Part shown: piece by piece, positions 29,235-39,133 of the stretch
How positions within the stretch are numbered: the stretch's first letter is position 1
Layout: each line of letters starts with the position of its first letter
From: Paludibacteraceae bacterium
Lineage (GTDB): Bacteria > Bacteroidota > Bacteroidia > Bacteroidales > Paludibacteraceae
Direction of reading: 5' to 3'
Assembly (NCBI GenBank): GCA_017527905.1
Contig: JAFXPK010000005.1
Location: 59,971-123,970 of the forward strand
DNA: 64,000 nt
Translations under genes and position numbers: made by a program
The notes under the pieces: generated by a model
What the model was told of the DNA's origin: nothing
Seen by the model: only the letters and a program-made list of their open reading frames with translations
The model's database searches: none

Positions 29235-31274
29235 TTACCAGATCTCGATCCGCTCTTCCGGACGGACAAACATCCTGTCATTTTCGTCGATTCCGAAGGC
29301 CGAATAGAAGAAGTCCAACATCGGCAACTGCACGTTTACACGGTACTTTCCGTTGGCATGAGGGTCAGTGATGACCTGGTTGCGAAGATACTCATCCCGA
29401 TAGTTGCCAGCCCATATTCTCGAATATGCGAGCAGGAAGCGCTGATCGACTGTCTGACCATCTACCAGCACATCTTTCGTATTGTCTGTCAACGTATTAA
29501 GGAACGCTTGGTGGGCAATATTCAAGCCTCCGAGGTCCGCAATGTTCTCTCCGAGGGTCAATTCGCCATTGCACCTCATGGAATCGATCACCACAACATT
29601 GGAAAAACGATCCCTCATTTTCATGGAGACAGCCCTGAATCGCTCGGCATCCTGCGATGTCCACCAATCCGTCAGGTTACCATCCTTGTCGAACTGTCTG
29701 CCTTGGTCGTCGAAGCCATGGGTCATCTCATGCCCGATGACCACACCGATGGCGCCGTAATTCACCGCATCGTCTCCGTCCGCATAGAAGAAAGGAGGTT
29801 GCAGGATGCCCGCAGGGAAAACAATCTCGTTCGTCAACGGACTGTAATAAGCGTTCACGGTCTGCGGGGTCATATACCACTTCTCCTTGTCAACTGGCTG
29901 GCCCACCTCACGCATCTCCTTCAGGCTGTGGAAGTTGGTCAAGCCAAGGAAGTTCTCGACCAAACTGAGGGATGGGTCCACAACCGCCTCGGAATAATCT
30001 TCCCATTTGTCAGGGTAACCTACCTTGACACCAATCGCCGCCAACTTGACCTTTGCGGCTTTCTTAGTGCTATCCCCCATCCATGTCAACGCATCAATCC
30101 GTTGACCGAAAGCAATGCGAAGATGTTCCACGAGATCCACGGTGCGATTCTTCGCAGATTCCGGGAAGTGTTTTTCGACAAAAAGTTGTCCCAGAGGCTG
30201 ACCCAAACGACCTTGAACCATATCCAAAGAACGTTTCCACAATGGCTTCAATTCCTCAATGCCACTCAGCTGTTTGCTATAGAAATTAAACTTGGTCATC
30301 ATAAAGTCGTCGGAGAGGTACGAAGCGACATAATTAATAGTGGTGACCGACACATAATCGTTCAAAGTAGCGGAATCCGTCTCGGCAATCAATTTAAATA
30401 TGTTAGAGAAGTAGCGGGGCTGGCCGACGGTCAACTCTGTCGGTTTCACAGGGAAGGCGTCGAAATAGGTGTCCCAATCAAAACCCGGGTATGATTTCTT
30501 CAGTTCTTCGAACGACACCTTGTTATATGTCGCCTGCGGGTCACGGTTCTGCACCTTCGTGTTCATCAGGTTCGCCATCTTTTTCTCGAACGCATAGATG
30601 GCTTCCGCCCTCGCCTCCGTGCTGTCGGCGCCTAGCAGTTCCAGATAATTAGCCAACATACGTTTATATCCGCGGATGATTTCCTGACCCTTCTCGGATT
30701 CGTCGAAATAGTAATCACGGTTAGGCAAGCCTATGCCATCCTGCCACAACTCGGCGATGTTCATCGAACTGTTCTTCGAATCAGGCGTGCATCCCACAGT
30801 GAAGAAAGGATTGCCCGCATTCAGGTGGAAATAGGCCACGTCAGCCGCAAAAGAAGAATCCTTCACACGAAAACTCATGGAGTTGATCCGATCAAGGATA
30901 TACCGTATAGGTGAAATCCCTTCCTGCTGACGCCTGAGCGAGTCCATCGCCAAAGCATAATAATCACCGATCTTCTGCTCGTTGCTACCCTGAGGCGCAT
31001 GTTTGTCGCGCGCATTCTCCACAATCACCCTTAAACGTTCCAGATTCTCGTCATTCAAGACATCGAAGGTGTTCAGACGGCTCTTTTCCCCCGGAATAGG
31101 ATGACTCTTCAACCATCCACCGTTCGAATACTGGTAAAAATCATCGCCTTGGGCGACCGTAGTGTCGAAATCAGGCGAAAAATGAGCAAGCCCATCAACC
31201 TTCGCGCCGTCGCGGACACACGAAGCTAGCAATAGGGAAGAAACACATCCCATCATAAAAACACGTTTAATCAT
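29235..31274 (-). CDS. pepO: M13-family metallopeptidase (PepO/neprilysin-like lipoprotein)
   Basis: A 679-residue zinc endopeptidase. The N-terminus is a lipoprotein signal (SSLLLASC, Cys about 19), so it is likely anchored facing the periplasm or surface. The N-terminal M13 domain contains FYQYSNGGWLKSHPIPGEKS, and the catalytic domain has NAYYSPLTNEIVFPAGILQPP, the zinc motif GHEMTHGFDDQG with a downstream Glu in GENIADLGG, and the typical end YRVNVQLPMLDFFYSAFGI. All zinc ligands are present. It probably degrades small peptides. It is a single gene, divergent from rpoN. Confidence 0.95.
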   Translation of the reverse strand: MIKRVFMMGCVSSLLLASCVRDGAKVDGLAHFSPDFDTTVAQGDDFYQYSNGGWLKSHPIPGEKSRLNTFDVLNDENLERLRVIVENARDKHAPQGSNEQKIGDYYALAMDSLRRQQEGISPIRYILDRINSMSFRVKDSSFAADVAYFHLNAGNPFFTVGCTPDSKNSSMNIAELWQDGIGLPNRDYYFDESEKGQEIIRGYKRMLANYLELLGADSTEARAEAIYAFEKKMANLMNTKVQNRDPQATYNKVSFEELKKSYPGFDWDTYFDAFPVKPTELTVGQPRYFSNIFKLIAETDSATLNDYVSVTTINYVASYLSDDFMMTKFNFYSKQLSGIEELKPLWKRSLDMVQGRLGQPLGQLFVEKHFPESAKNRTVDLVEHLRIAFGQRIDALTWMGDSTKKAAKVKLAAIGVKVGYPDKWEDYSEAVVDPSLSLVENFLGLTNFHSLKEMREVGQPVDKEKWYMTPQTVNAYYSPLTNEIVFPAGILQPPFFYADGDDAVNYGAIGVVIGHEMTHGFDDQGRQFDKDGNLTDWWTSQDAERFRAVSMKMRDRFSNVVVIDSMRCNGELTLGENIADLGGLNIAHQAFLNTLTDNTKDVLVDGQTVDQRFLLAYSRIWAGNYRDEYLRNQVITDPHANGKYRVNVQLPMLDFFYSAFGIDENDRMFVRPEERIEIW

Positions 31275-31599
31275 AATATCTATAGCAATACAATATACTT
31301 AATATTCCAAATGAGTCTCACATCAACACTCACAGTCCTTTAAGAAAAATGGTCATATATCATATATATATAAATCACCCATCCTAAGATTAGGACATGG
31401 ACGCAAAACAAAATCAAACGTAAAGTTAGCAATAATTCTTCGGAAGAAAAGCAGATGAAAAGTAAAAAATACTATTAACTATTCTGAAACGCAGAACGCC
31501 TAAGCAAAAGAACCGTATAAAAACTATACATTTTCATTTGTACGATAACCATTGTTTCTTTAAATTTGCTATCGGTAAACAAACTTACTTCAGACCTAT
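31275..31599. other. 325-bp divergent promoter region of pepO and rpoN
   Basis: For rpoN, the plus strand holds an exact Bacteroidota promoter (-33 TTTG 31537-31540, 20 bp, -7 TAAATTTG 31561-31568). For pepO, minus-strand TACGTTTG at 31415-31422 is a -7 candidate without a good -33. No gene or RNA is recognised in the rest. Confidence 0.6.
31537..31568 (+). promoter_or_regulatory. rpoN promoter
   Basis: TTTG, an exact 20-bp spacer, then TAAATTTG: a consensus sigma-ABfr-type promoter ending 31 bp before the rpoN ATG. Confidence 0.7.
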
Positions 31600-33075
31600 A
31601 TGTTACAACAGAAACTGCAGCTCAAACTGCTGACAAAGCTTTCGCCACAGCAAATACAAACCATCAAGCTGTTGGAGATACCTACGCTCGAACTCGAAGA
31701 ACGTATTAGGCAAGAAGTAGAGGAGAATCCGGCGTTGGAAATCATTGACGACCCCATCACCTCCAGCAACAACGAGTCTAACGAAAAGAACGAGGAGAGA
31801 GAAGATAACGACGACGATTTCGATAGCACAGACTTTGAGAGAGACAGCTACATAAACGACTACACGACAGAGGATGACGTCCCGGAATATGCCCTGGAAG
31901 AACGTTCCAGGAAAGAGGCGGAAAGGGAAGGCGTCTCCTTCCTCAACGGAGAGAGCCTGCAAGAACATCTCCTCAACCAACTCGGGTTCCGCACACTAAA
32001 GAAAGAGCTAAAGGAGGTGACGGAATATGTCATCGGGAACATAGATGAGAATGGCTATCTGCGGAGGTCCGCCGAATCGATGGTGGACGACTACTCGTTC
32101 CAGACAGGGAAGATCATCGGAGAATCAGTTGTCGAGCATGCCATCGAACTCATCAAATCCTTTGATCCGGCAGGCGTAGGAGCAAGCTCGCTCGAAGAGT
32201 GCCTCCTCCTCCAATTGGAACGCAAAAACTCCACGCCGGCTATCGAGACCGCCAAACTGATCATCAGCAAATCGTTCATGGATCTTTCCCAAAAACGCTA
32301 CGACCGAATCATCAAGGATTTGGGCATCGAAGAGAAAGACATCAAGAGCGCCATATCCGAGATCATCAAATTGAATCCTAAGCCGGGCAACTCATGGGAC
32401 AGCTCCATCAGCGGGAACAACACCCAAATCACCCCCGACTTCATCGTCGAGAACGAAAACGGGGAGTTGAACATCACCCTGAACCAAGAGTCCATACCGG
32501 AATTGAGCATCAACAAGAACTTCGCCGAAATGCTCGACGAATATACCAACAACAAAAGCAACCAATCCAAGGAGATGAAGGAGGCGGCGGTATTCGTCAA
32601 GCAGAAACTGGACTCCGCAAAATGGTTCATCAGCGCTGTGAGACAACGCCACGAAACTCTCCAAAGCGTCATCAACGCACTGGTGGAAGTGCAAAAAGAG
32701 TTTTTCCTCTCCGGAGATGAAACGAAACTGAAACCTCTCATACTAAAAGACATAGCGGACAAGACAGGATATGACGTGTCCACCATCTCGCGCGTCAGCA
32801 ACAGCAAATACGTGCAAACTGAATTCGGCATATTCCCCATCAAGTATCTTTTCACGGATGCCCTCCAGACCAACGACGGAGACATGATCTCGACCAAGGG
32901 TATCAAAACCGTGCTGGAGGAATGCATCAACAACGAAGACAAAAAGAACCCGTTGACGGACGATCGACTCATGGAGATTCTGGCCGAGAAAGGCTACACA
33001 ATAGCCAGACGTACCGTGGCGAAGTACAGGGAACAATTAAACTTCCCTGTCGCAAGACTTCGTAAGGAATTATAA
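31600..33075 (+). CDS. rpoN: RNA polymerase sigma-54 factor
   Basis: A 491-residue sigma-54. Region I is the Gln/Leu-rich start (LQLKLLTKLSPQQIQTIKLL) needed for enhancer-binding ATPases. An acidic region II follows. The core-binding and DNA-binding domains include HLLNQLGFRTLKK-like and DVSTISRVSNSKYVQTEFG segments, and the chain ends with an intact RpoN box (ARRTVAKYREQL). No activator gene is nearby. A PAP2-like membrane protein gene follows after 18 bp and is probably cotranscribed. Confidence 0.96.
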   Translation: MLQQKLQLKLLTKLSPQQIQTIKLLEIPTLELEERIRQEVEENPALEIIDDPITSSNNESNEKNEEREDNDDDFDSTDFERDSYINDYTTEDDVPEYALEERSRKEAEREGVSFLNGESLQEHLLNQLGFRTLKKELKEVTEYVIGNIDENGYLRRSAESMVDDYSFQTGKIIGESVVEHAIELIKSFDPAGVGASSLEECLLLQLERKNSTPAIETAKLIISKSFMDLSQKRYDRIIKDLGIEEKDIKSAISEIIKLNPKPGNSWDSSISGNNTQITPDFIVENENGELNITLNQESIPELSINKNFAEMLDEYTNNKSNQSKEMKEAAVFVKQKLDSAKWFISAVRQRHETLQSVINALVEVQKEFFLSGDETKLKPLILKDIADKTGYDVSTISRVSNSKYVQTEFGIFPIKYLFTDALQTNDGDMISTKGIKTVLEECINNEDKKNPLTDDRLMEILAEKGYTIARRTVAKYREQLNFPVARLRKEL

Positions 33076-33093
33076 CAAACCAAACTATAGAAT

Positions 33094-33873
33094 ATGATGG
33101 AAACAGACAACAAAAACGAACAGGAGAATCCTATCCCGACGGGAAATAATGGCCTCAACGAGGAGGGAGTATTCACCCTGGAGAAGAATCAGCCTCAAAA
33201 GGATTCGTCGAACACAAATTCATCGAAGAAGAAGCGTAAAAAGATATTCAAGAACATTGCGAAAGCGATATCATTCATCTTCTTCCCGTTGCTCATGCCT
33301 GTCTACGGGACCTTCATGTTATTCAACATGAAACTCTTCACCTACTACCCTATCCAATACGTGGATACGGCAAAGAAAACCATCTACATTTTCGGCATCA
33401 TATTGCCTTGCCTATCCTTCATCATCCTGAAGCTTTTCAAGGCCATATCAGACGTGAGGGTGCCAAGGAAAGAGGAGCGTCTCATACCCTATATCTGCAT
33501 CGCATGTTGCTACCTTTACTGCGCATACCTATTATACCGCAACGCGATGCCCATGTGGGTCATCAACCTCGTGCTTTGCGTATCTTTCGTCATCTTCGTG
33601 GAGTCCATTATATCCCAATTCTGGAGAATCAGCGGACATGCCACCAGCATGGGCTTGATGGCGGGTGCGATCATCGTGACAGGTTACTGCACATACACAA
33701 ACGTATGCGTAACGCTCTGCGTGTTCGTATTCATCGCCGGGATTGTGGGCAGCGCTAGGCTCTACTTGAAGCGCCACACGGATGCGCAACTCATTGCGGG
33801 ATTCTTTTTCGGACTCCTCAGCGTATTATTTATCGCTTATGTGAATCCTGGCCAGATATTCAGGGTGATGTAG
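33094..33873 (+). CDS. PAP2-like membrane protein
   Basis: A 259-residue protein with a polar, Lys-rich ~55-residue N-terminus and about six membrane segments. PAP2 phosphatase motifs are recognisable but weak: KEER in the first loop, RISGHATSMG (SGH motif), and SARLYLKRHTDAQLIAG (R-x5-H with Gln where Asp is usual). It may be a lipid phosphatase acting on undecaprenyl or phosphatidyl phosphates, or a family member without activity. It follows rpoN by 18 bp. Two start codons (33094, 33097) are next to each other. Confidence 0.75.
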   Translation: MMETDNKNEQENPIPTGNNGLNEEGVFTLEKNQPQKDSSNTNSSKKKRKKIFKNIAKAISFIFFPLLMPVYGTFMLFNMKLFTYYPIQYVDTAKKTIYIFGIILPCLSFIILKLFKAISDVRVPRKEERLIPYICIACCYLYCAYLLYRNAMPMWVINLVLCVSFVIFVESIISQFWRISGHATSMGLMAGAIIVTGYCTYTNVCVTLCVFVFIAGIVGSARLYLKRHTDAQLIAGFFFGLLSVLFIAYVNPGQIFRVM

Positions 33874-33916
33874 CAGTTGCCGAAAAATATGATGGCTTCG
33901 ATTTAGTCTTCCTTCA

Positions 33917-36913
33917 TCAATCCTTCCCCGGATTTTTCTTGCCCCTACAAATCTCAACATAAGGGCAATGGCCACAGTTGTCGAGATTGCTCGTCTGCAC
34001 GAACGGCGCATTCGGGTCGAACATTCTCCGCAACACTTCCGTCAAGGTCCGTTCAATCTCCTCGCAGCAGGATGAGGAAATCGACGTTATTTCTTCCTTC
34101 TCCTTCCCATCCCCCATAAAGAGGTTCTTCAGGCCATCCTTATGACGCACGAAGAAAAGCGACGGGACGGTCTTCCATCCCTTCTCCACCGAGCACAGAT
34201 AGGCATACAACATCACCTGCAGCGCATACTGCTTGAGCTTGTCCCGTTTCGGGTTCGTGCCGTCAAACAATGAAGGGATGTCCGTAAAGGAGATTTTGGA
34301 GATATTTCCCACCCCCTTAGACTTATAATCCACCACTCGGTAGGACTCTCCATGGCCCTCTTCCTGTAGGCGGTCGATAATACCCCCCAACGTGAAGCGC
34401 ATGCCATCCACCACGATATCATGGGTGATACGATCCGTCTCCACTCCAATAACCTTAAAAGGAACGCAGTTCTGCAAATCAACGAGGAGAACATTCTTCA
34501 CAAACGCAAGCACTGCCATCTTGAGCAACAATTGCTGTCCGGAATATTGGATAGGGACATTGTCCTCCGACTTGAAATATTCACGTCTGAACGCATTTTC
34601 GACAAACTCACTCAATTTATCATCTTCCCCCAACAACTGTCGCAGATCCTCCGCCTCCACATATTTATCCAGAAACCGGCCATAGATCTCCTCCATCGCC
34701 GCATGAACCACCAGTCCCAACAACCTATCGTCAACCTCATCCTCCAACTCCTCCGGTTCCTTTATGCCCATGACATAGGAAAAGTAAAACTTTAACTGAC
34801 AGGTTATATAAGTATTCAGCATAGAAGGCGAAAGGATAGAAGCGGATGGATTATACGTTTTATCATATTTCTGACGCAGCTTCTCGATCATCGCATCGGT
34901 CTTGGCCACCTCAGCCACAATCTTCGGAGAGGCCTCGATATCCGACCGAAGGTCATACATATCCACCTCTATGTCTGTCTCCGCCAACAACTGCATCAGG
35001 AAGCGGCTCATTTGACCTTTGGAGCCCCCCGTAGTTGCCGTGCTATAGAGGAATGTGGCGTTCTCCACCCGTTGGAGAAGGCGGTAGAAATAGTATGCGT
35101 ATAATGAATTCTTATGCTCGATGGTAGTCATGCCGAAAGCGCGACGCAGACTATGCGGGATGAAAGAGGACTCCCCTCCGCCCTTAGGCAAAATCCCCTC
35201 ATTGACTGAGAGCATCACGACGTTTTTGAAATCAAGGTTTCGGGTCTCAAGGAAACCCATCACCTGCATACCCTTCACAGGCTCACCCGAGAAAGGCACC
35301 GAAACGGAGGACAACAACCGCTCCAACAGTTTCCCCATCATCTGGAGATCAACCTTCAAATCACCGCTTTCCGACAACACCATTAGCCTATTCACAATCG
35401 TATAGGTACGGAACAACGCCTCCCTATATAGCGCATCATAAATAGCAGGCTCCGAATCGGCAGCGAATCCGCCACTCTCGCCAGATGCGTCCTCACGATA
35501 ATAGGTGGCTACATGCTTCAGGATAGCGGACAACCATCTCAGCAAAGAAAGCGACGGGGCTTCCTTCTCTTGTCCAACAAAAGAAAACAGAAGATCCAAC
35601 GATTCACTCTTTTCCTTCAGATAGGCAACGTTGAGGTAATACCTGCGTTCACTGACAATCTGACGCTGAAGCTCCGTCGCCCCCTCGAACGCGATCTGGA
35701 CATACGGGTTACCCAACACCTCCCTGACAAAGCGGAACGGAACGGAACGCAGGTTATTCCCCGCTCTCAACGCAACTGAACACTGCATCTCAATCAATAC
35801 CTTCATCAAGGCATAGATAGGGGTCTGTATCAACGGCAAACCCATCGTGATGTTCAGGTCATCCACACAAGGAGGGATGGAGTGTAAGACAGGCAAAAGG
35901 AGAGACTCGTCACATAAAACAACGGCCGTATCAGAGTCGGAAGAACCATCTTCCTTGCACTTCACCAGGAAGTCGTTCAGATACCTAGCCTGAGCATTTT
36001 CCGTGGAAGAACTGATGAAGGAGAACCGTTTCGGCGTATTACGGAAGACGTTCAACTCCGATTGCGGCAACTCGTTCGGGAACTTTTCCAGGTTCTGTAA
36101 CATGAACGTGGCCGCCTCATGCCGCACACCGGGCATATTCATATAGAACTCATCCGTGTCCCAATAGAAAAGCGCCTTACCCGCCTTCCGGAGACGAGAA
36201 AAGAGCTCTATCTCACACTTGTTGAGCACATTGAATCCGACGAACACATATTTCTTCGAAGGGAAGGGCTCCACTCCCTTTTCCTTGAGCACCTCATCCA
36301 CCACGATACGATGCAGCATGCCTCCATAGGCAAGACCCTGGGCGCGCAAATTATCCCGAAAATCAGTATACATGGGCAAAAGCGCATTCCACAACGCCAT
36401 GAACTTACGCTTCAACAGAGACTTCCGCTCCACCGAGAAGTTATGAAAGAAACGCTGTAACGAGGAGATTTGATCCTCGGACAAGAAACTGAAGTCATCC
36501 TCCATCTTTGCCAAATCCACCATGTTCTTGAAGAGCATGGAGGCAGGCACAAGGTTGTTGTCCACATCCTCGAAATCGCTTAGAATGACCTCGCCCCAGA
36601 AATAGAAAGTATCCATTGTCTCTGGCTCAATGTCCAGCTCCTTCCAATCGATATGCGCCGAATAGGCTTTGAAAAGGTCGCAGATGAGTTTCGGCTCATC
36701 CGCCACCTTCAGATTCGTGCACGAGGCGAACATGTCTTGTATAGTCAAGTATGAGGGAGACCAAATCGGCTTGTCGACGCTTTTCACCAAATAATTATTG
36801 AAGAAAAGCCTAGCGCGGTTGTTCGGGAAAACAACCGTCAAGTCGGACAACTCACCACCATACTTGGCAGTGAGGTCTTCCGCGACAAGCTGTAAAAACG
36901 GCGCTGCTCCCAT
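33917..36913 (-). CDS. AddB-like PD-(D/E)XK nuclease/helicase-fold protein
   Basis: A 998-residue protein. The N-terminus (DLTVVFPNNRARLFFNNYLV) matches the degenerate helicase part of AddB, with no functional Walker A. The C-terminus has the PD-(D/E)XK nuclease: FTLGGIIDRLQEE, then YRVVDYKSKG. An iron-sulfur staple like AddB is visible: one Cys before the nuclease (YITCQLKFYFSY) and CGHCPYVEIC after it. It would act with a RecB/AddA-type helicase in double-strand-break processing, but no such gene is in the window. It is 11 bp downstream of proA. Confidence 0.85.
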   Translation of the reverse strand: MGAAPFLQLVAEDLTAKYGGELSDLTVVFPNNRARLFFNNYLVKSVDKPIWSPSYLTIQDMFASCTNLKVADEPKLICDLFKAYSAHIDWKELDIEPETMDTFYFWGEVILSDFEDVDNNLVPASMLFKNMVDLAKMEDDFSFLSEDQISSLQRFFHNFSVERKSLLKRKFMALWNALLPMYTDFRDNLRAQGLAYGGMLHRIVVDEVLKEKGVEPFPSKKYVFVGFNVLNKCEIELFSRLRKAGKALFYWDTDEFYMNMPGVRHEAATFMLQNLEKFPNELPQSELNVFRNTPKRFSFISSSTENAQARYLNDFLVKCKEDGSSDSDTAVVLCDESLLLPVLHSIPPCVDDLNITMGLPLIQTPIYALMKVLIEMQCSVALRAGNNLRSVPFRFVREVLGNPYVQIAFEGATELQRQIVSERRYYLNVAYLKEKSESLDLLFSFVGQEKEAPSLSLLRWLSAILKHVATYYREDASGESGGFAADSEPAIYDALYREALFRTYTIVNRLMVLSESGDLKVDLQMMGKLLERLLSSVSVPFSGEPVKGMQVMGFLETRNLDFKNVVMLSVNEGILPKGGGESSFIPHSLRRAFGMTTIEHKNSLYAYYFYRLLQRVENATFLYSTATTGGSKGQMSRFLMQLLAETDIEVDMYDLRSDIEASPKIVAEVAKTDAMIEKLRQKYDKTYNPSASILSPSMLNTYITCQLKFYFSYVMGIKEPEELEDEVDDRLLGLVVHAAMEEIYGRFLDKYVEAEDLRQLLGEDDKLSEFVENAFRREYFKSEDNVPIQYSGQQLLLKMAVLAFVKNVLLVDLQNCVPFKVIGVETDRITHDIVVDGMRFTLGGIIDRLQEEGHGESYRVVDYKSKGVGNISKISFTDIPSLFDGTNPKRDKLKQYALQVMLYAYLCSVEKGWKTVPSLFFVRHKDGLKNLFMGDGKEKEEITSISSSCCEEIERTLTEVLRRMFDPNAPFVQTSNLDNCGHCPYVEICRGKKNPGKD

Positions 36914-36924
36914 AAGCGGACAGA

Positions 36925-38166
36925 TTAGCTCCTCACCTGACCATTACCTTTGATGATCCATTTATAGGTGGTAAGTTCCTCCAAGGCCATAGGTCCGCGG
37001 GCGTGCATCTTCTGCGTAGAGATACCAATCTCCGCACCTAGACCGAACTGGGCGCCATCGGTCCATGCCGTGGACGTGTTCGTGTAGACGCAGGCGGCGT
37101 CCACCATGCGGTCGAACTTCTCAATGGAGGCTTCATCCTTGCTAATGATCGCCTCGCTGTGCTTGGAACTATATTTGGCGATGTGTTCCAAAGCCTCGTC
37201 CAGGTTCTTGACCGTTTTGATGGACATCTTATAGTCCAGGAACTCCGTACCGTAGGAATCGGCGGTCGCTGGTTCCAGATATGGGTATTTGCCCTTCAGC
37301 GCATCGTAGGAAGGCTGGTCGGCATATATGATCACGTTCTTCTCCGCCATGCGCTCGCAGATGGCAGGAAGATCTTGGAGTCTCTTCTCGTTGATGATCA
37401 GGCAGTCCAATGAGTTGCATACGCTGACGCGGCGTGTCTTGCCGTTGAAGACCGCATCCTGTCCGATCTTCAGGTCTCCGCTCTCGTCGAAGTAGATGTG
37501 GCACACGCCAGCACCCGTCTCGATGACAGGAATCCTCGCATGTTCGCGCACGAAGTTGATCAGGCCCGAACTGCCTCGTGGGATGATCATATCCACATAG
37601 CCGATAGCGTTCAGCAGTTCACCCGTGGATTCACGACCGGCAGGCAACAAAGCCACGACGTTTTCGTTCACGTTCATCCTGCGCAATACGGAATGGATGA
37701 CGTTGACAATCGCCGTGTTGGAGCAATGCGCATCCGAACCACCCTTCAGCACACAGGCATTGCCCGATTTGAAGCAGATGGAGAATACGTCGAAGCTCAC
37801 GTTAGGGCGAGCCTCATAAATCACACCGATCACACCGAAAGGTACGCTGATGCGCTTCAGTTTCAATCCGTTCGGACGTTCGATATCTTTCAGCACCTTA
37901 CCCAATGGAGAGGGCAAACCCGCCACGTTCCTGATGTCCGAAGCGATGCCCGCAATGCGTTCCTTCGTCAACATCAGACGGTCATACATAGGGTTGGACT
38001 TGTCCATCTTGTCTAAATCCTTCTGGTTCTCGGACAGAATGTAGTCGGTTTGCTTCTCAGCCTCGTCGGCCACCGCCAGCAGCACTTCGCGAACTTTCGC
38101 ATCATCAAGGCCTACCAAAGTCTTGGAGGCGTCACGCACTGCGGCAAATAATTCATTCGTTTCCAT
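36925..38166 (-). CDS. proA: Glutamate-5-semialdehyde dehydrogenase
   Basis: A 413-residue enzyme of proline synthesis that reduces gamma-glutamyl phosphate. The aldehyde-dehydrogenase fold shows [29 protein letters not shown] [24 protein letters not shown] and the catalytic Cys region [14 protein letters not shown]. The length is typical. proB (glutamate 5-kinase) is not adjacent here. The AddB-like gene follows by 11 bp. Confidence 0.95.
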   Translation of the reverse strand: METNELFAAVRDASKTLVGLDDAKVREVLLAVADEAEKQTDYILSENQKDLDKMDKSNPMYDRLMLTKERIAGIASDIRNVAGLPSPLGKVLKDIERPNGLKLKRISVPFGVIGVIYEARPNVSFDVFSICFKSGNACVLKGGSDAHCSNTAIVNVIHSVLRRMNVNENVVALLPAGRESTGELLNAIGYVDMIIPRGSSGLINFVREHARIPVIETGAGVCHIYFDESGDLKIGQDAVFNGKTRRVSVCNSLDCLIINEKRLQDLPAICERMAEKNVIIYADQPSYDALKGKYPYLEPATADSYGTEFLDYKMSIKTVKNLDEALEHIAKYSSKHSEAIISKDEASIEKFDRMVDAACVYTNTSTAWTDGAQFGLGAEIGISTQKMHARGPMALEELTTYKWIIKGNGQVRS

Positions 38167-38200
38167 TGTGGTATAAGTTTATGATAACATCAGTAATACG

Positions 38201-38208
38201 CAAATTTA
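38201..38208 (-). promoter_or_regulatory. -7 promoter box for proA
   Basis: Minus-strand TAAATTTG fits TAnnTTTG, about 35 bp from the proA ATG. No clear -33. Confidence 0.45.
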
Positions 38209-38281
38209 CGATTTTAGCGTGAAATAAAAAAACATGGCACGGTACATTATCATGCACATGGGAATGGGTTATCGTGGAAAT

Positions 38282-38345
38282 TACAAAATAGTAAATAGTA
38301 AATCGTCAAATAGTAAATGCCCGAATATCCAATGCCCGAATATAA
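38282..38345. repeat. Short imperfect tandem repeats
   Basis: The stretch contains GTAAATAGTAAATCGTCAAA and two AATGCCCGAATAT units. A related phrase, AATCGTTAAATAGTAAATGCC, occurs at 19770-19790 after rimO, so this may be a low-copy dispersed repeat. Confidence 0.4.
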
Positions 38346-38357
38346 ACCTCCGTATTG

Positions 38358-39098
38358 TTATTCCACGTTCTCTTCGAGAGCTCTATCCCTCAAGGATAAT
38401 AGGACGTGACAGGCGATGAAGTTGCCGAAGGTGGCGGGCATGTATGAGATCGTACCGACGGTGGAGACCTTGTTTTGCTCCTCCACCATCATGACCGCCT
38501 TTTCATCGGGCAGTTCGGAACTGAAGACCACCTTGAAGCCTTTTCGGATACCCATTTTGCCTAAACGCTTGCGGACAGCCTTCGCCAAGGTGCAATTGTA
38601 GGATTTGGAGATATCGGCGATCTGGATCTTCGTGATGTCGCTCTTGGCCCCCGCACCCATCGAGGAGATAAGCGGAAGATGACGTTCCAAGGCACATTGT
38701 ATCAGGAAAACCTTTGGACTTAACGTGTCGATGGCATCCACCACAAAATCATAGTGTGCCTCATCCAACAGCTGCGAAGTGAGCTCATCTTTCAGGAAGA
38801 TGGTGTGGACATGCAATTTCAGTTCAGGGTTGATGTCCAGCAGGCGTTTCGCCAGGACTTCCGTCTTATCCATCCCCAATGTGGAATGCAAAGCCACCAA
38901 TTGACGGTTGATATTACTATCATTTACCTTGTCCGCATCCACGATGGTGAGTTCACCGACGCCACCCCGCACAATCATCTCGGCGGCATAAGCACCGACA
39001 CCACCGACACCAACCACCAGCACATGCTTTTTCTCCAACGAGGCCATAACCTGCTCTCCCAAGAGCAGCCTCGTCCGTTCTTTCCAATCCTTTTCCAT
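38358..39098 (-). CDS. tcdA: tRNA threonylcarbamoyladenosine dehydratase
   Basis: A 246-residue E1-like/ThiF-fold enzyme that cyclises t6A37 in tRNAs. The nucleotide-binding motif VLVVGVGGVGAYAAEMIVRG, the SNINRQLVALHSTLG segment, the FVVDAIDTLSPKV strand and the end VGTISYMPATFGNFIAC are characteristic. ATG 39098 is preferred over a TTG two codons upstream. It is placed in TcdA and not MoeB/ThiF by size, the lack of a rhodanese domain, and no thiamine or molybdopterin genes nearby. Confidence 0.88.
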   Translation of the reverse strand: MEKDWKERTRLLLGEQVMASLEKKHVLVVGVGGVGAYAAEMIVRGGVGELTIVDADKVNDSNINRQLVALHSTLGMDKTEVLAKRLLDINPELKLHVHTIFLKDELTSQLLDEAHYDFVVDAIDTLSPKVFLIQCALERHLPLISSMGAGAKSDITKIQIADISKSYNCTLAKAVRKRLGKMGIRKGFKVVFSSELPDEKAVMMVEEQNKVSTVGTISYMPATFGNFIACHVLLSLRDRALEENVE

Positions 39099-39133
39099 CC
39101 TCAAAAACGTTTAGGGACAAAGGTAGCAAATAA

